From assembly GCA_945901025.1 (NCBI GenBank), contig CAMDJW010000007.1:1-64000 (forward strand): a DNA stretch of 64,000 nucleotides, given 5' to 3'. Below the pieces are notes generated by a model, which did not search any database, was not told the origin of the DNA, and saw only the letters and a program-made list of their open reading frames with translations. Shown one piece after another: positions 54,199-63,642 of this stretch. The DNA comes from Spirosoma fluviale. GTDB lineage: Bacteria > Bacteroidota > Bacteroidia > Cytophagales > Spirosomataceae. The position numbers and the translations under genes were made by a program. Every line of letters starts with the position of its first letter. The stretch's first letter is position 1.

Positions 54199-55278
54199 TT
54201 AAAACAAATTCTTCAATTCTAAATTATCAGTTATTAGATTTAAAAGCAATACGGGTTTTGCCAAATTAGTGAATTCCTGGGGCTCTATCCATCGAAACTG
54301 ATCATTTTCTGGGATTACAAAATGATCATTAAGTTGGACATGCCAAGCTTGGCAAAATATTTTTTGATGGCTTAATAAATGGGTAGGGGGAGAAACCAAA
54401 GAAGTTATTACACTTTGCTTGCATAGTTCTGTCAGTACACTGTCCTTCCCAATTATTTCCTCTAATGATTCAAGATGGGGCAACTCGACCAAATAAAACT
54501 CCCAAAGTCCCTGCCAAATATCTTTAGTGGCTCGTTGGCGCACTAAGATTTTCTCATTTTTTTCAATAATGAAATAAGCAAAAAATCGTTCTTTTTGGCT
54601 CTTTTTCTTTGACTTTAGGGGCAACGATTGTACTCTATTTTCTGAGAATGCGACACAGGTAAACTGTAATGGACAAGTTGGACAATTGGGAGAAGGCGAG
54701 CATTGTAAGCTCCCAAATTCCATAATGGCTTGATTAAAAATAGCAGGTTGATTTTTTGGAATCAACTCATCCGCTAAATCAGTAAACGTTTTTCGAGCAG
54801 ATGCATGTAAAATATCAACCTCTACACCAAAATACCGCGCAAGGATTCGAAAGACATTGCCATCAACAACAGGCTTAGGTTCATCAAAAGCGAAAGATGC
54901 AATAGCTGCAGCCGTATATGGCCCTATTCCAGGTAATTTTATCAATTCGGCATAAGTAGATGGAAATTTACCACCCCCCTCCGCAATAAATTTTGCTGTT
55001 TTGTGTAAGTTTCTAGCCCGACTGTAATACCCTAAGCCTTGCCAACACCTAAATAAATAATCTTCATCTGCGTTAGCTAAATCCATCACGGTTGGAAATG
55101 CCTCTAAGAGTCGATGAAAATAAGGTAATCCTTGTGCCACGCGGGTTTGTTGGAGTATAATCTCCGACAACCAGATCACATATGGGTCATTCGTTTTTCT
55201 CCATGGTAATTCACGGGCGTTTTTGGAATACCAAGTAATGATCGTTTCTGAAAAAGGGTGTTGCAAAAGCTTTGACAT
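54199..55278 (-). CDS. mutY: A/G-specific adenine DNA glycosylase
   Basis: I start at the ATG at 55278 (359 residues); an ATG at 55308 adds 10 residues not typical of MutY. It removes adenine mispaired with 8-oxoguanine. Catalytic Glu is in WLSEIILQQTRV and catalytic Asp in KPVVDGNVFRI after the helix-hairpin-helix LPGIGPYTAAAIASFAFDE. The iron-sulfur cysteines are in CSPSPNCPTCPLQFTC (C-x6-C-x2-C-x5-C). A NUDIX-like C-terminal domain with FFAYFIIEKNEKILVRQR reads the 8-oxoG strand. It is divergent from the HU gene. Confidence 0.95.
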   Translation of the reverse strand: MSKLLQHPFSETIITWYSKNARELPWRKTNDPYVIWLSEIILQQTRVAQGLPYFHRLLEAFPTVMDLANADEDYLFRCWQGLGYYSRARNLHKTAKFIAEGGGKFPSTYAELIKLPGIGPYTAAAIASFAFDEPKPVVDGNVFRILARYFGVEVDILHASARKTFTDLADELIPKNQPAIFNQAIMEFGSLQCSPSPNCPTCPLQFTCVAFSENRVQSLPLKSKKKSQKERFFAYFIIEKNEKILVRQRATKDIWQGLWEFYLVELPHLESLEEIIGKDSVLTELCKQSVITSLVSPPTHLLSHQKIFCQAWHVQLNDHFVIPENDQFRWIEPQEFTNLAKPVLLLNLITDNLELKNLF

Positions 55279-55446
55279 GTAAAAATCAAAGATACAAGAT
55301 TTCCTCATTTTGATATAATGTGGTAAGATTGAAAAAAATCATTTTATTCCGACTAAACGCTTGCCTCTCTTAAAGAAAAGCATTACTTTTGTGTCCCTTT
55401 TACAAGAGAAGGATTTAATTATTTTGAATTTAACGCATTAATTACC

Positions 55447-55740
55447 GTGACTAAGGCAGATGTAATTGCTGAGATTTCCAGCAAAACAGGGATTGACAAA
55501 AAAGATGTTTCTGAAACGTTAGAAAATTTCTTCCAAGTAGTAAAAGATAATTTGGCCAACCAAGAAAACATCTATGTTCGTGGGTTTGGAAGTTTTATCA
55601 ATAAAAAAAGGGCTAGAAAAATTGCTCGAAATATTTCAAAAAATACTTCGATCACCATTGAGGAGCACTATGTACCTAGCTTTAAACCAGCTAAGGTTTT
55701 TGTAGAACAAATTAAAACGAGCACTGACCCTGCTAAATAA
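55447..55740 (+). CDS. HU/IHF family DNA-binding protein
   Basis: The 97-residue histone-like protein begins at a GTG codon (VTKADVIAEISSKTGIDKKD is conserved right from the start). The DNA-binding arm signature is IYVRGFGSFINKKRARK, and PSFKPAKVFVEQIK closes the fold. It bends DNA as a dimer. A poor Shine-Dalgarno and GTG start are usual for this genome. The TPR gene follows 29 nt later. Confidence 0.93.
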   Translation: MTKADVIAEISSKTGIDKKDVSETLENFFQVVKDNLANQENIYVRGFGSFINKKRARKIARNISKNTSITIEEHYVPSFKPAKVFVEQIKTSTDPAK

Positions 55741-55769
55741 GGAGAATACTCTTTTTAAGGTCTTTTAAA

Positions 55770-56621
55770 ATGAATAAAACGCTTGCGATTATTTTATTTA
55801 TTGGACTAGGGTTAATTGCCCTTATTTCTCGCTTACCAAAGGGAAATGTAAGTGCAAAAACTGAAACCACTGCGAATGGGGGTGCCAATCGAGACGCGAA
55901 TGGTAAAAATACGGAAATAGATTCGTCCAAAACGGAAGAAACTCATGCTGAGCCGTTGACCCCTGGTCAACAAAAGCAAATCGCTGGGTTAAAATCTTCC
56001 TTAAAGTCGGCAAAAGATGAAGCTAGCCAAGCGCTTGCTTTGGAAAAACTGATGCGGGCATTTATGGGGTTTTCTAAATATGATAGTGCTGCGATATACG
56101 CGGGCCAATTTTCAGATTCACACCCTGGAATTACGCATATTTTAAGGGCAGGCCAAGCATATTTTGAAGCACAGGCTTATGCCATTAATCCCAAAAAAGC
56201 TAGCTTGATGGGGGAAAAGGCCAGAATTTATTTTGAAAAAGCATTGACACAAGATCCAAATAACCTTTTGGTTAAAACAAATCTTGCTATGACCTATGTG
56301 GACACACCTACTCCTATGAAAGGCATAACGTTGCTTAGGGAGGTGATTGAACAGGAGCCAACGTACATTCCGGCTTTGTTTAATTTAGGAATACTGTCGA
56401 TCAAGTCAAATCAATTTGGCAAAGGCCAAGAAAGATTTGCACAGATATTGAAGCTGGATCCAACAAATTATAAAGCCGCATTAAATCTCGGTTTTTGTTT
56501 GGCACAGTTAGATAAAAAAGAAGAGGCTAAAAAGATTCTCAAGCAGGTTGTTACGAATAGTAAGAACCCTGAAGAAACAAAAGCCGCGAAAGAATTGCTG
56601 GCAGAGATGCTGCAAAAATAG
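55770..56621 (+). CDS. Membrane-anchored tetratricopeptide repeat protein
   Basis: The 283-residue protein has an N-terminal hydrophobic segment (residues 5-18) that should anchor it in the inner membrane. A low-complexity, Thr/Asn-rich linker follows, and from about residue 75 a series of TPR motifs (YFEKALTQDPNNLLVKTNLAM, YIPALFNLGILSIKSNQFGK, YKAALNLGFCLAQLDKKEEA). It is probably a periplasmic scaffold for protein-protein contacts. This gene between HU and rng is found in the same position in other Bacteroidota. Confidence 0.85.
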   Translation: MNKTLAIILFIGLGLIALISRLPKGNVSAKTETTANGGANRDANGKNTEIDSSKTEETHAEPLTPGQQKQIAGLKSSLKSAKDEASQALALEKLMRAFMGFSKYDSAAIYAGQFSDSHPGITHILRAGQAYFEAQAYAINPKKASLMGEKARIYFEKALTQDPNNLLVKTNLAMTYVDTPTPMKGITLLREVIEQEPTYIPALFNLGILSIKSNQFGKGQERFAQILKLDPTNYKAALNLGFCLAQLDKKEEAKKILKQVVTNSKNPEETKAAKELLAEMLQK

Positions 56622-56702
56622 TATAGACAACATTTGTCTGAACAAAAAAATAAAGTTGAAAATCAACTTTACACATTATTTAAACATTAAACGCTAAAAG
56701 GT

Positions 56703-56792
56703 ATGCCTTGCGGAAAAAAAAGAAAACGTCATAAGATTTCAACTCACAAGAGAAAGAAACGTCTACGTAAAAATCGTCACAAGAAGAAGTAG
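56703..56792 (+). CDS. 29-residue basic ribosomal protein (AURKAIP1/COX24, mS38-like)
   Basis: The short frame reads MPCGKKRKRHKI, then STHKRKKRLRKNRHKKK: 18 of 29 residues are Lys, Arg or His. Bacteroidota carry such a protein with the AURKAIP1/COX24 domain, the bacterial counterpart of mitochondrial ribosomal protein mS38. It would be part of the small ribosomal subunit. It lies between a TPR gene and rng. Hairpins at 56652-56670 (arms AAAGTTGA/TCAACTTT) and, downstream, 56841-56870 flank it. Confidence 0.8.
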   Translation: MPCGKKRKRHKISTHKRKKRLRKNRHKKK

Positions 56793-56840
56793 TGTATTAA
56801 TTGCTTTTCCAGATGGAATTGTAGTTAGGTAGCGCAAGAA

Positions 56841-56874
56841 CAGGCCTTTTATCATCAGATAAAGAGCCTGCTTT
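56841..56874 (+). terminator. Terminator-like hairpin before rng
   Basis: Arms 56841-56853 and 56858-56870 form a 13-bp stem with one mismatch and one wobble (CAGGC...GCCTG at the base), loop ATCA, then CTTTT. It lies 49 nt after the small ribosomal protein gene and 69 nt before the rng start. It probably ends the upstream transcript. Confidence 0.6.
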
Positions 56875-56942
56875 TGGCGTTAAATTTGTTGTTTATTTTA
56901 AAGGGCTTATAGCTCTGCCACACATTCTTCTCAAATAAACTT

Positions 56943-58499
56943 GTGAGTAATGAATTAATCATAAATTCTACCCCAACGGGCGATAGAATTGCTCTTTTGC
57001 ATGACAAAAGAATCGTAGAATACCATATTGAACAATCTGAGCCAAAATTCTCTGTAGGAGACATCTATTTAGGTACAGTTAAAAAATTAGTTTCAGGGCT
57101 TAATGCTGCCTTCATTGATATAGGTTATGAAAAAGATGCTTTTTTGCACTATCATGACCTAGGGCCAAACCTAAATACCGTTCAAAAATTTACTCGGGAT
57201 GTCCTTACTAAAAAGGGTAAAAATGTCCGAATCGAAAATTATAAGCTAGACGAGGAAATCGATAAATTAGGTAAAATCGAAAAGGCTTTAACCAAAGGCC
57301 AACAAATTTTAGTTCAGGTTATTAAAGAGCCTATTTCAACGAAAGGGCCTAGACTTTCATGTGATATTTCAATTGCTGGAAGATTTTTGGTTTTGGTTCC
57401 CATTGCGAATGGAGTCAATATTTCGAAAAAAATCACTTCACGTTCTGAGCGTAACCGCCTTCAAAAACTGATGTCATCCGTTAAACCGAAAAATTACGGT
57501 GTTATCGTAAGAACGGTAGCAGAGGGAAAGGCGATTGAGGAAATGGAGCGCGATTTGAAAGACTCCATCTCTAAATGGGAAGAGGGAATTAGGAAACTAG
57601 CCGAAGCAAAATCGACCGATAGGATTATCGGTGAAATGAGTCGAGCCACTTCCATGTTGCGCGATTTATTGAACAATGATTTTGATAATGTCATCGTAGA
57701 CAACCCCGATTTATATAATGAGGCCAAAGAATATGTCCATACGGTAGCTCCTGAAAAGGAAAAAATCGTTAAGCTGCATACAGGTAAAATTAAATTATTT
57801 GAGCAAGTAGGCATCGAGAAGCAATTAAAAATGCTTTTTGGAAGGTCTGTTTCCTTGCCAGGTGGTGGCTATTTAATCGTGGAACACACGGAGGCATTGC
57901 ACGTCATCGACGTGAACTCTGGAAACAAATCCAATTCAGAAGCTGACCAAGAGGGGACGGCTTTAAGTGTTAACCGTGAGGCGGCGAAGGAAATTGCACG
58001 CCAATTGCGTTTAAGGGATATGGGGGGCATAATCGTCATCGATTTCATCGACATGAAGAAGGCGGATAATCGGAAACTGATTCAAGACATCATGCGTGAT
58101 GAAATGAAAACAGACCGATCAAAATTCACGATTCTTCCCTTGACGAAATTTGGTTTGATGCAGATTACACGTCAGCGAGTTCGTCCGGAAATGAATGTGG
58201 CTACGCATGAAAGCTGTCCTAGTTGCGGCGGTTCGGGTACCATTACAGCGAGTATTGCCGTATCAGATACCATTGCGCAGCATGTAGAACATTTGGTTTA
58301 TAAACAAAATGAGAAAAAGCTGACTTTATTAGTCCACCCGTTTTTACATGCGTATTTTACCAAAGGTTTTCCTTCTGTTCGTATGTCTTGGTTTATGAAA
58401 TATAAAACATGGATTTCAATTACAGAAGACTCCTCATTCGGAATAACGGAATTTAAATTCTTAAACCAAAATGGAGATGAAATTGAAATATCATCTTAG
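56943..58499 (+). CDS. rng: Ribonuclease G / RNase E family endoribonuclease
   Basis: The 518-residue enzyme starts at GTG (VSNELIINSTPTGDRIAL). An S1-like domain (GDIYLGTVKKLVSGLNAAFI, DIGYEKDAFLHYHDL) comes first, then the RNase H-like catalytic part with HVIDVNSGN and MGGIIVIDFIDM supplying Asp ligands, and the zinc-link CPSCGGSG near residue 420. It processes rRNA and mRNA. The length fits RNase G, without the RNase E scaffold tail. The TPR gene downstream overlaps its end by 29 nt. Confidence 0.95.
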   Translation: MSNELIINSTPTGDRIALLHDKRIVEYHIEQSEPKFSVGDIYLGTVKKLVSGLNAAFIDIGYEKDAFLHYHDLGPNLNTVQKFTRDVLTKKGKNVRIENYKLDEEIDKLGKIEKALTKGQQILVQVIKEPISTKGPRLSCDISIAGRFLVLVPIANGVNISKKITSRSERNRLQKLMSSVKPKNYGVIVRTVAEGKAIEEMERDLKDSISKWEEGIRKLAEAKSTDRIIGEMSRATSMLRDLLNNDFDNVIVDNPDLYNEAKEYVHTVAPEKEKIVKLHTGKIKLFEQVGIEKQLKMLFGRSVSLPGGGYLIVEHTEALHVIDVNSGNKSNSEADQEGTALSVNREAAKEIARQLRLRDMGGIIVIDFIDMKKADNRKLIQDIMRDEMKTDRSKFTILPLTKFGLMQITRQRVRPEMNVATHESCPSCGGSGTITASIAVSDTIAQHVEHLVYKQNEKKLTLLVHPFLHAYFTKGFPSVRMSWFMKYKTWISITEDSSFGITEFKFLNQNGDEIEISS

Positions 58500-59703
58500 A
58501 CATGCAGCGTTAATATTATTTTTTCTCCCATTGGCCTTCTCATCTCAAGGCCAATGGTGGAAAAAGACGGAGGAAGCGGAAAAAGAGCGTTCCAAAGGAA
58601 TGCTGCTTTTAACCTCTGAAGTGCAGATTGAGGCTACTCAAGCAATCAATCAAATGTATAATTTTAAGTTTCCTGAAGCTGAAAGGGAATTTAATTATTT
58701 AAAAGTCAAATATCCCAACCATCCCCTTCCTGATTTTCTACTCGGATTAATGCAATGGTGGAAGATTGTTCCCAACACCGGAAATGAAGTTTTTGATGAT
58801 CGCCTTGTTGAATACATGGACAAGAGTATCGCAAAAGCAGAGAAAATTTGGGATGAAACGGAGAACCCTGAGGCGGCATTCTTCATGGCCGCTGCTTATG
58901 GCTTTAAGGGCCGACTTCATGCCGAAAGAAAGAATTGGACCCGAGCGACATTGGCGGCGAAAAATGCCTTGAAATATTTAGAATATTCACGGCAGTTCGC
59001 AGATTTTAGTCCTGAATTGATGTTTGGCGATGGGCTTTACAATTACTACTATCATTTTATCAAACAAAATTTTCCTCTTCTAAGGCCCGTATTGTGGCTT
59101 TTCCCAAAGGCAAATAAGTTGATGGGCATCCAACAACTAGAAAAGGTAAGTTACCAAGCATTTTATACGCGCACGGAAGCCCGCTATTTTCTACTTCAAA
59201 TTTATGGGATGGAAAATATGTCGGATAAAGCCTATGATTTGGCAAAATATACCCATGAAAACTTCCCTGATAATCCATATTTCCATCGGTCCTTGGCCCG
59301 ATCTGCCTTCATGATTGGCAAATTAGATCAGGCCATGGAATTGTCAAAAGATATTTTATCAAAAATAGACCGACACCAAATCGGCTATGAGGCTACCTCC
59401 GGGAGGTATGCCAGTTATATTTTGGGCTATTATTATTTATATGTGTTTAAAAATCCACTCGACGCAAAAAAATATTTTAATGAATGCCTTTCATTTTCCA
59501 AACAAACGGATTCCATGGATTCTGGTTATTATTGGGCATCCGTTTTAGGCTTAGCTAGAATCGCATATCAAGAATTAAACTACGACCAGGCGGTTGATTA
59601 TTGCAAAGAAGTATTAGATAAAGCGGATCGTAAATCGTCCCAACATACGGAAGCCAAAAAGCTATTGGCCGAAGCAAAAAAAGCGAGAAGAAAGCGAAAA
59701 TAA
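58471..59703 (+). CDS. Exported tetratricopeptide repeat protein
   Basis: The 410-residue protein has a signal peptide (LRHAALILFFLPLAFSSQGQ) and a TPR-rich mature region, with pairs such as YNFKFPEAEREFNYLKVKYP, KAYDLAKYTHENFPDNPYFH and YDQAVDYCKEVLDKA, and a basic C-terminal tail (AKKARRKRK). It overlaps rng by 29 nt in another frame, so translational coupling is likely. Exact function unknown; probably a periplasmic scaffold. Confidence 0.83.
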   Translation: MEMKLKYHLRHAALILFFLPLAFSSQGQWWKKTEEAEKERSKGMLLLTSEVQIEATQAINQMYNFKFPEAEREFNYLKVKYPNHPLPDFLLGLMQWWKIVPNTGNEVFDDRLVEYMDKSIAKAEKIWDETENPEAAFFMAAAYGFKGRLHAERKNWTRATLAAKNALKYLEYSRQFADFSPELMFGDGLYNYYYHFIKQNFPLLRPVLWLFPKANKLMGIQQLEKVSYQAFYTRTEARYFLLQIYGMENMSDKAYDLAKYTHENFPDNPYFHRSLARSAFMIGKLDQAMELSKDILSKIDRHQIGYEATSGRYASYILGYYYLYVFKNPLDAKKYFNECLSFSKQTDSMDSGYYWASVLGLARIAYQELNYDQAVDYCKEVLDKADRKSSQHTEAKKLLAEAKKARRKRK

Positions 59704-59798
59704 ATTATTTAACAATTCCTTAATATCTTTATAAATACTCTTACATTGATATTAACCAACTTTAGTAAGTATACACAATATCTTAATTTATTTAACCC

Positions 59799-61256
59799 AT
59801 GTTTGGACTTGAACCCACTCTATTTTTCCTATTATTCTTTTGCTTGTTTGCCGCATGTGCTTTTGAATTTGTCAACGGATTTCACGATACAGCAAATGCA
59901 GTAGCCACTGTTATTTATACGCATTCATTAAAGCCTACGCAGGCTGTGGTTTGGTCAGGATTCATGAATTTTCTGGGTTTACTTACCGGTGGCGTAGGGG
60001 TTACGATGAGTATTATTGGCCTACTCCCCACTGAGCTCCTCATTGATTCTAACGTATATCATTCCATGGCGATGGCACTTTCTTTATTGCTTTCGGCCAT
60101 ATTGTGGAATTTAGGAACTTGGTTTTTTGGTATTCCAGCTTCCAGTTCTCATACGTTGATTGGTTCTATCATTGGTATTGGCTTAGGCCATGCCTTATTG
60201 CCAGAAAATTCGAATAAAAATATTTCGTCGGTCAACTGGGACAAGGTGATTGAGATAGGCCAAGCGCTATTTCTTTCCCCATTGTTTGGTTTTTCTTTGG
60301 CGATTATTTTGATGTATATCTTAAAGAAAACCATTTCAAATAAGGATATATTTAAAGAGCCTAAGAAAAATTCACCTCCCCCACTTTGGATCAGATCCAT
60401 CTTGATTTTTACCTGTACACTCGTTTCATTTTTTCACGGTAGAAATGATGGTCAAAAAGGAATAGGTCTGGTTATGGTTATTCTAATTGCATTTTTACCT
60501 GGATATTTTGCCATTAATACCACCCTGGATTTAAATATGGTTCAGAATAGTTTGAATACCGTTCAAACTGTTTCAGTCAAAATCGATACACTGCCCCTTT
60601 CAGAAAAAGAATTAGCTAGCTATCACCAGTTATTAGCCTCATCGGCAGATTTAAAGACTATTTTAGCTAATAAGCCCGACATTAAAAACCTAAGTACGAC
60701 TCAAAAATTCAATATTAGAAAAGCGGCCTTGACGATCAATAAAAATGCGAAAAAATTAATCGAGAGTGAATCTGTTTCCCTTTCCGATGAGGATAAATCA
60801 GCTTTTAAAAAGGCTACCCAAGGTGATAAAGCTCCATTCTTTGCCTTTGGTGCTTCTTCGGCCACAGGGATGGCTGGAGTAACCGATTTTGCTCCTGCTT
60901 GGGTCATGTGGATGATCGCACTTTCATTAGGCTTAGGAACGATGATTGGTTGGAAAAGAATTGTTGTAACCATCGGCGAAAAAATAGGTAAGGACCATTT
61001 AACGTATGCCCAAGGAGCGTCGGCTGAATTAATCGCATCAATAACCATAGGTTTAGCTACGGCATATAAATGGCCTGTGAGTACCACACATGTATTAAGT
61101 TCAGGTATTGCCGGCACCATGGTAGCGTCAAGAGGCATAAAAAATCTACAAGGAGGAACCGTAAAAAATATTGTGATGGCTTGGGTATTAACTCTTCCTG
61201 TGACCATCCTTTTATCAGCTCTACTCTTTGCCTTTTTCCGTTGGATCGTAGGCTAA
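59799..61256 (+). CDS. pit: PiT family inorganic phosphate transporter
   Basis: The 485-residue inner-membrane protein has about ten hydrophobic helices. The two repeated PiT signatures are present: FVNGFHDTANAVATVIYTHS near residue 24 and VSFFHGRNDGQKGIGLVMVI near 205, with SSSHTLIGSIIG and STTHVLSSGIAGTMVASRG. A larger loop inserts at about residues 250-345. PiT proteins import phosphate as a metal complex with protons. It sits alone; a phosphate-related function fits the phosphonate locus elsewhere in the window, but no shared operon exists. Confidence 0.92.
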   Translation: MFGLEPTLFFLLFFCLFAACAFEFVNGFHDTANAVATVIYTHSLKPTQAVVWSGFMNFLGLLTGGVGVTMSIIGLLPTELLIDSNVYHSMAMALSLLLSAILWNLGTWFFGIPASSSHTLIGSIIGIGLGHALLPENSNKNISSVNWDKVIEIGQALFLSPLFGFSLAIILMYILKKTISNKDIFKEPKKNSPPPLWIRSILIFTCTLVSFFHGRNDGQKGIGLVMVILIAFLPGYFAINTTLDLNMVQNSLNTVQTVSVKIDTLPLSEKELASYHQLLASSADLKTILANKPDIKNLSTTQKFNIRKAALTINKNAKKLIESESVSLSDEDKSAFKKATQGDKAPFFAFGASSATGMAGVTDFAPAWVMWMIALSLGLGTMIGWKRIVVTIGEKIGKDHLTYAQGASAELIASITIGLATAYKWPVSTTHVLSSGIAGTMVASRGIKNLQGGTVKNIVMAWVLTLPVTILLSALLFAFFRWIVG

Positions 61257-61275
61257 TAAACTAAAGTCATTTTTG

Positions 61276-61283
61276 TATCTTTG
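61276..61283 (+). promoter_or_regulatory. Possible -7 box for rsmG
   Basis: TATCTTTG is a full match to TAnnTTTG, 15 nt before the rsmG start codon; I find no TTG at the right distance because that place is the pit stop codon. It suggests that rsmG has its own start or none; weak. Confidence 0.35.
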
Positions 61284-61298
61284 TGTTTTACATGAAAT

Positions 61299-61925
61299 AT
61301 GAAGGCAGGGCTGATTAAAAAATATTTTCCAGAAATTACAGAAAAGCAGCTAGAGCAATTTGAGCTGCTTTTTCCTTTGTACCAAGAATGGAATGAGAAA
61401 ATTAATGTGGTTTCTAGAAAAGACATTGAGAACTTAATGATTCATCATGTGTTGCATTCATTGGCCATCGCAAAAATTATTCCATTCAGGCCTGGTACTG
61501 AAATTCTAGATGTGGGAACTGGAGGTGGATTTCCAGGAATACCCTTGGCTATCTTATTTCCGGAGGTAAAATTTACGTTGGTCGATAGCATAGGTAAAAA
61601 AATAAAAGTAGTCCAAGGCGTTTCGGAATCCTTGGGTTTAACCAATGTAACAGCTATAAACGTGCGAGCAGAAGATGTAGATCAAGACTTTGAATTTATC
61701 ATCAGTAGAGCCGTTACTCGTATAACACCCTTTTATTATTGGGTTAAAAAAAAGATAAGTCCTAACCATTTTCATACCCTAAGAAACGGACTAATTTGCC
61801 TAAAGGGAGGAGATCTGACGGAAGAATTAGTTGAGCTAGGTAAAAAACATAAAGTTTTTGAATTATCTTCCCTTTTTAAAGAAGAATTCTTTGAATCAAA
61901 AAAAGCGGTGTATGTACCCATGTAA
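61299..61925 (+). CDS. rsmG: 16S rRNA (guanine-527-N7)-methyltransferase
   Basis: This 208-residue enzyme (GidB) methylates G527 of 16S rRNA with S-adenosylmethionine. The SAM site is DVGTGGGFPGIPLAILFPE near residue 70, with VDSIGKKIKVVQ and the conserved IISRAVTRI around 138. It starts with a short helical part typical of RsmG (FELLFPLYQEWNEKINVVS). It stands between the PiT gene and a glycosyltransferase gene, on the same strand with a 42-nt and a 10-nt gap. Confidence 0.94.
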   Translation: MKAGLIKKYFPEITEKQLEQFELLFPLYQEWNEKINVVSRKDIENLMIHHVLHSLAIAKIIPFRPGTEILDVGTGGGFPGIPLAILFPEVKFTLVDSIGKKIKVVQGVSESLGLTNVTAINVRAEDVDQDFEFIISRAVTRITPFYYWVKKKISPNHFHTLRNGLICLKGGDLTEELVELGKKHKVFELSSLFKEEFFESKKAVYVPM

Positions 61926-61935
61926 AGCGTAAATT

Positions 61936-62922
61936 ATGTCAAAAATATCCGTCGCTCTTTGTACATATAATGGGGAGAAATATTTGCAACACCAATTGGA
62001 ATCCATCAAGAATCAAACCGTTGGTATTCATGAATTGATTGTATGCGATGATGGTTCAAAAGATCAAACAATTTCTATTTTACAAAATTTCAAATCGCAT
62101 GTCGACTTTAATATAGAGATTCATGTGAATTCTAGTAATTTGGGATCCAGCAAAAACTTCGAGAAATGCATCCAATTATGTACCGGTGATATAGTATTCT
62201 TATGTGACCAAGACGACTGGTGGTATGAGGAGAAAGTTGAGCGACAAATGAATTTTTTCAATGCCCATCCAGAAATTGACGCCGTTTTTTCAAACGCTGT
62301 CATGGTTGACCAAAAAGGTATACCCACGGGAAATACATCATTTGACCAAATAGAATTTTATCCTGAAATGCAGACCCAATGGAATTTGGGGCATGCATTT
62401 GAAATGTTATTAAAAGGATATGTGGTGACAGGGGCAACATTAGCCATTCGGAAAAAAATATGTGCAGAGGTATTTCCTGTTCCAGAGATAATTCCTGAAT
62501 TAATTCATGATGGTTGGATTAGTTTATACTTGTCGCGCCAACAAAAAATCGGGTTTATCAGCGATCCTTTAATCCAATACCGAGAACACGCGAGCCAGCA
62601 AGTTGGCCTACAAGGAAAAGAACCCATCATTACCCTTAAAGACCGCTTAATACGTTCTAGGGAAGATAAATTAGGGCGCTTAAAAAAGAAATTCAACGAT
62701 GCTAAAGCATTATTTGATTACTTTAGTGCTTTACCCTTAGCAGACAGCCATACCATAGAAAAAATAAAAGATCGCATGTTACATTATCAAATGAGATCAA
62801 ACCTTTCTAGCAATCGTATTAACAGATTTGTACCCATCTTTAAACATCTAATTAGTGGTGGTTATAAATTGCATGATGGAGGTAAATGGTGGAGACCAGC
62901 TTTAGGTGACTTATTCGAATAA
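61936..62922 (+). CDS. Family 2 glycosyltransferase
   Basis: The 328-residue GT-A protein has KISVALCTYNGEKYLQHQLE at the start, the DDGSKDQT loop near residue 38, and CDQDDWW (DxD-type) near residue 92. Later LIHDGWISLYLSRQQ supplies the catalytic Asp position. It resembles rhamnosyltransferases and other dTDP-sugar transferases used for surface polysaccharides. It adds a sugar from a nucleotide donor in the cytoplasm. It is followed at once by a second glycosyltransferase-type gene. Confidence 0.88.
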   Translation: MSKISVALCTYNGEKYLQHQLESIKNQTVGIHELIVCDDGSKDQTISILQNFKSHVDFNIEIHVNSSNLGSSKNFEKCIQLCTGDIVFLCDQDDWWYEEKVERQMNFFNAHPEIDAVFSNAVMVDQKGIPTGNTSFDQIEFYPEMQTQWNLGHAFEMLLKGYVVTGATLAIRKKICAEVFPVPEIIPELIHDGWISLYLSRQQKIGFISDPLIQYREHASQQVGLQGKEPIITLKDRLIRSREDKLGRLKKKFNDAKALFDYFSALPLADSHTIEKIKDRMLHYQMRSNLSSNRINRFVPIFKHLISGGYKLHDGGKWWRPALGDLFE

Positions 62923-62923
62923 A

Positions 62924-63634
62924 ATGATGTCTAAACGTGTTGCAATCATCATACCGGTTTATAAAAATACCTTAAACGCAAATGAGGCTAAATCTCTAGC
63001 ACAATGCAAAAAGGTATTACATCAATACCCCATCATTTTTGTAGCTCCTAAAAGTTTACATGCAGAATATTTTACTAGTGAAGATCAAGTCGTAAGATTT
63101 GATGACTCATATTTCAAAAGCCCTAAAACCTATAATAAATTATTAATCAACCCTATGTTTTATGAGCAGTTTATTGATTATGAATTTATGCTCATTCACC
63201 AATTAGACGCATACGTATTTAAAGATGAATTGGAAAAATGGTGTAATAAAGGGTATGATTATATTGGGGCTCCCAAACTAAAACTCAAGTTTTTAAAAAA
63301 GGAAAACCCTTTTGTTATGCCCATTTTTGAACCCATTTTATTTAATGGGGGCTTTTCATTAAGGCGAATTCAACCCATCATAAAATTCTTAAAGGTTTAT
63401 AATACTTTCATTCCTGCTTGGCCTGCGAATGAAGATAGTTTATTCTCTGTATATCACAAAAGGGCTTTTCCGCTGAGATTCATGTTAAAATTGCCAACTT
63501 GGAAAGAAGGTCTCTCATTTGCATTCGAAAAAAATCCCCAAATAAGCTACGGCCTACAAGGGGATTCTTTACCTTTCGGTTGCCACGCTTGGGAAAAATA
63601 CAATCCTTCGTTTTGGCAGAAATTTATAAATTAG
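62924..63634 (+). CDS. DUF5672 family protein, probable glycosyltransferase partner
   Basis: I start at the ATG at 62924 (236 residues), one base after the stop of the GT2 gene; an open GTG at 62906 would overlap it. The N-terminal MSKRVAIIIPVYKNTLNANE, MFYEQFIDYEFMLIHQLDAY and FLIHQ-like LDAYVFKDELEKWC block match DUF5672, which resembles GT-A enzymes. The C terminus has NEDSLFSVYHKRAF and GLQGDSLPFGCHAWEKY, normal for the family. No catalytic data are known. It most likely works with the GT2 enzyme on a surface glycan. Confidence 0.8.
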   Translation: MMSKRVAIIIPVYKNTLNANEAKSLAQCKKVLHQYPIIFVAPKSLHAEYFTSEDQVVRFDDSYFKSPKTYNKLLINPMFYEQFIDYEFMLIHQLDAYVFKDELEKWCNKGYDYIGAPKLKLKFLKKENPFVMPIFEPILFNGGFSLRRIQPIIKFLKVYNTFIPAWPANEDSLFSVYHKRAFPLRFMLKLPTWKEGLSFAFEKNPQISYGLQGDSLPFGCHAWEKYNPSFWQKFIN

Positions 63635-63642
63635 AACTAGGT

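Noticed and set aside
60701-61207. Open frame of 168 codons on the minus strand
   Set aside because: It is antisense to the second PiT repeat; its hydrophobic look is the complement of transmembrane codons.
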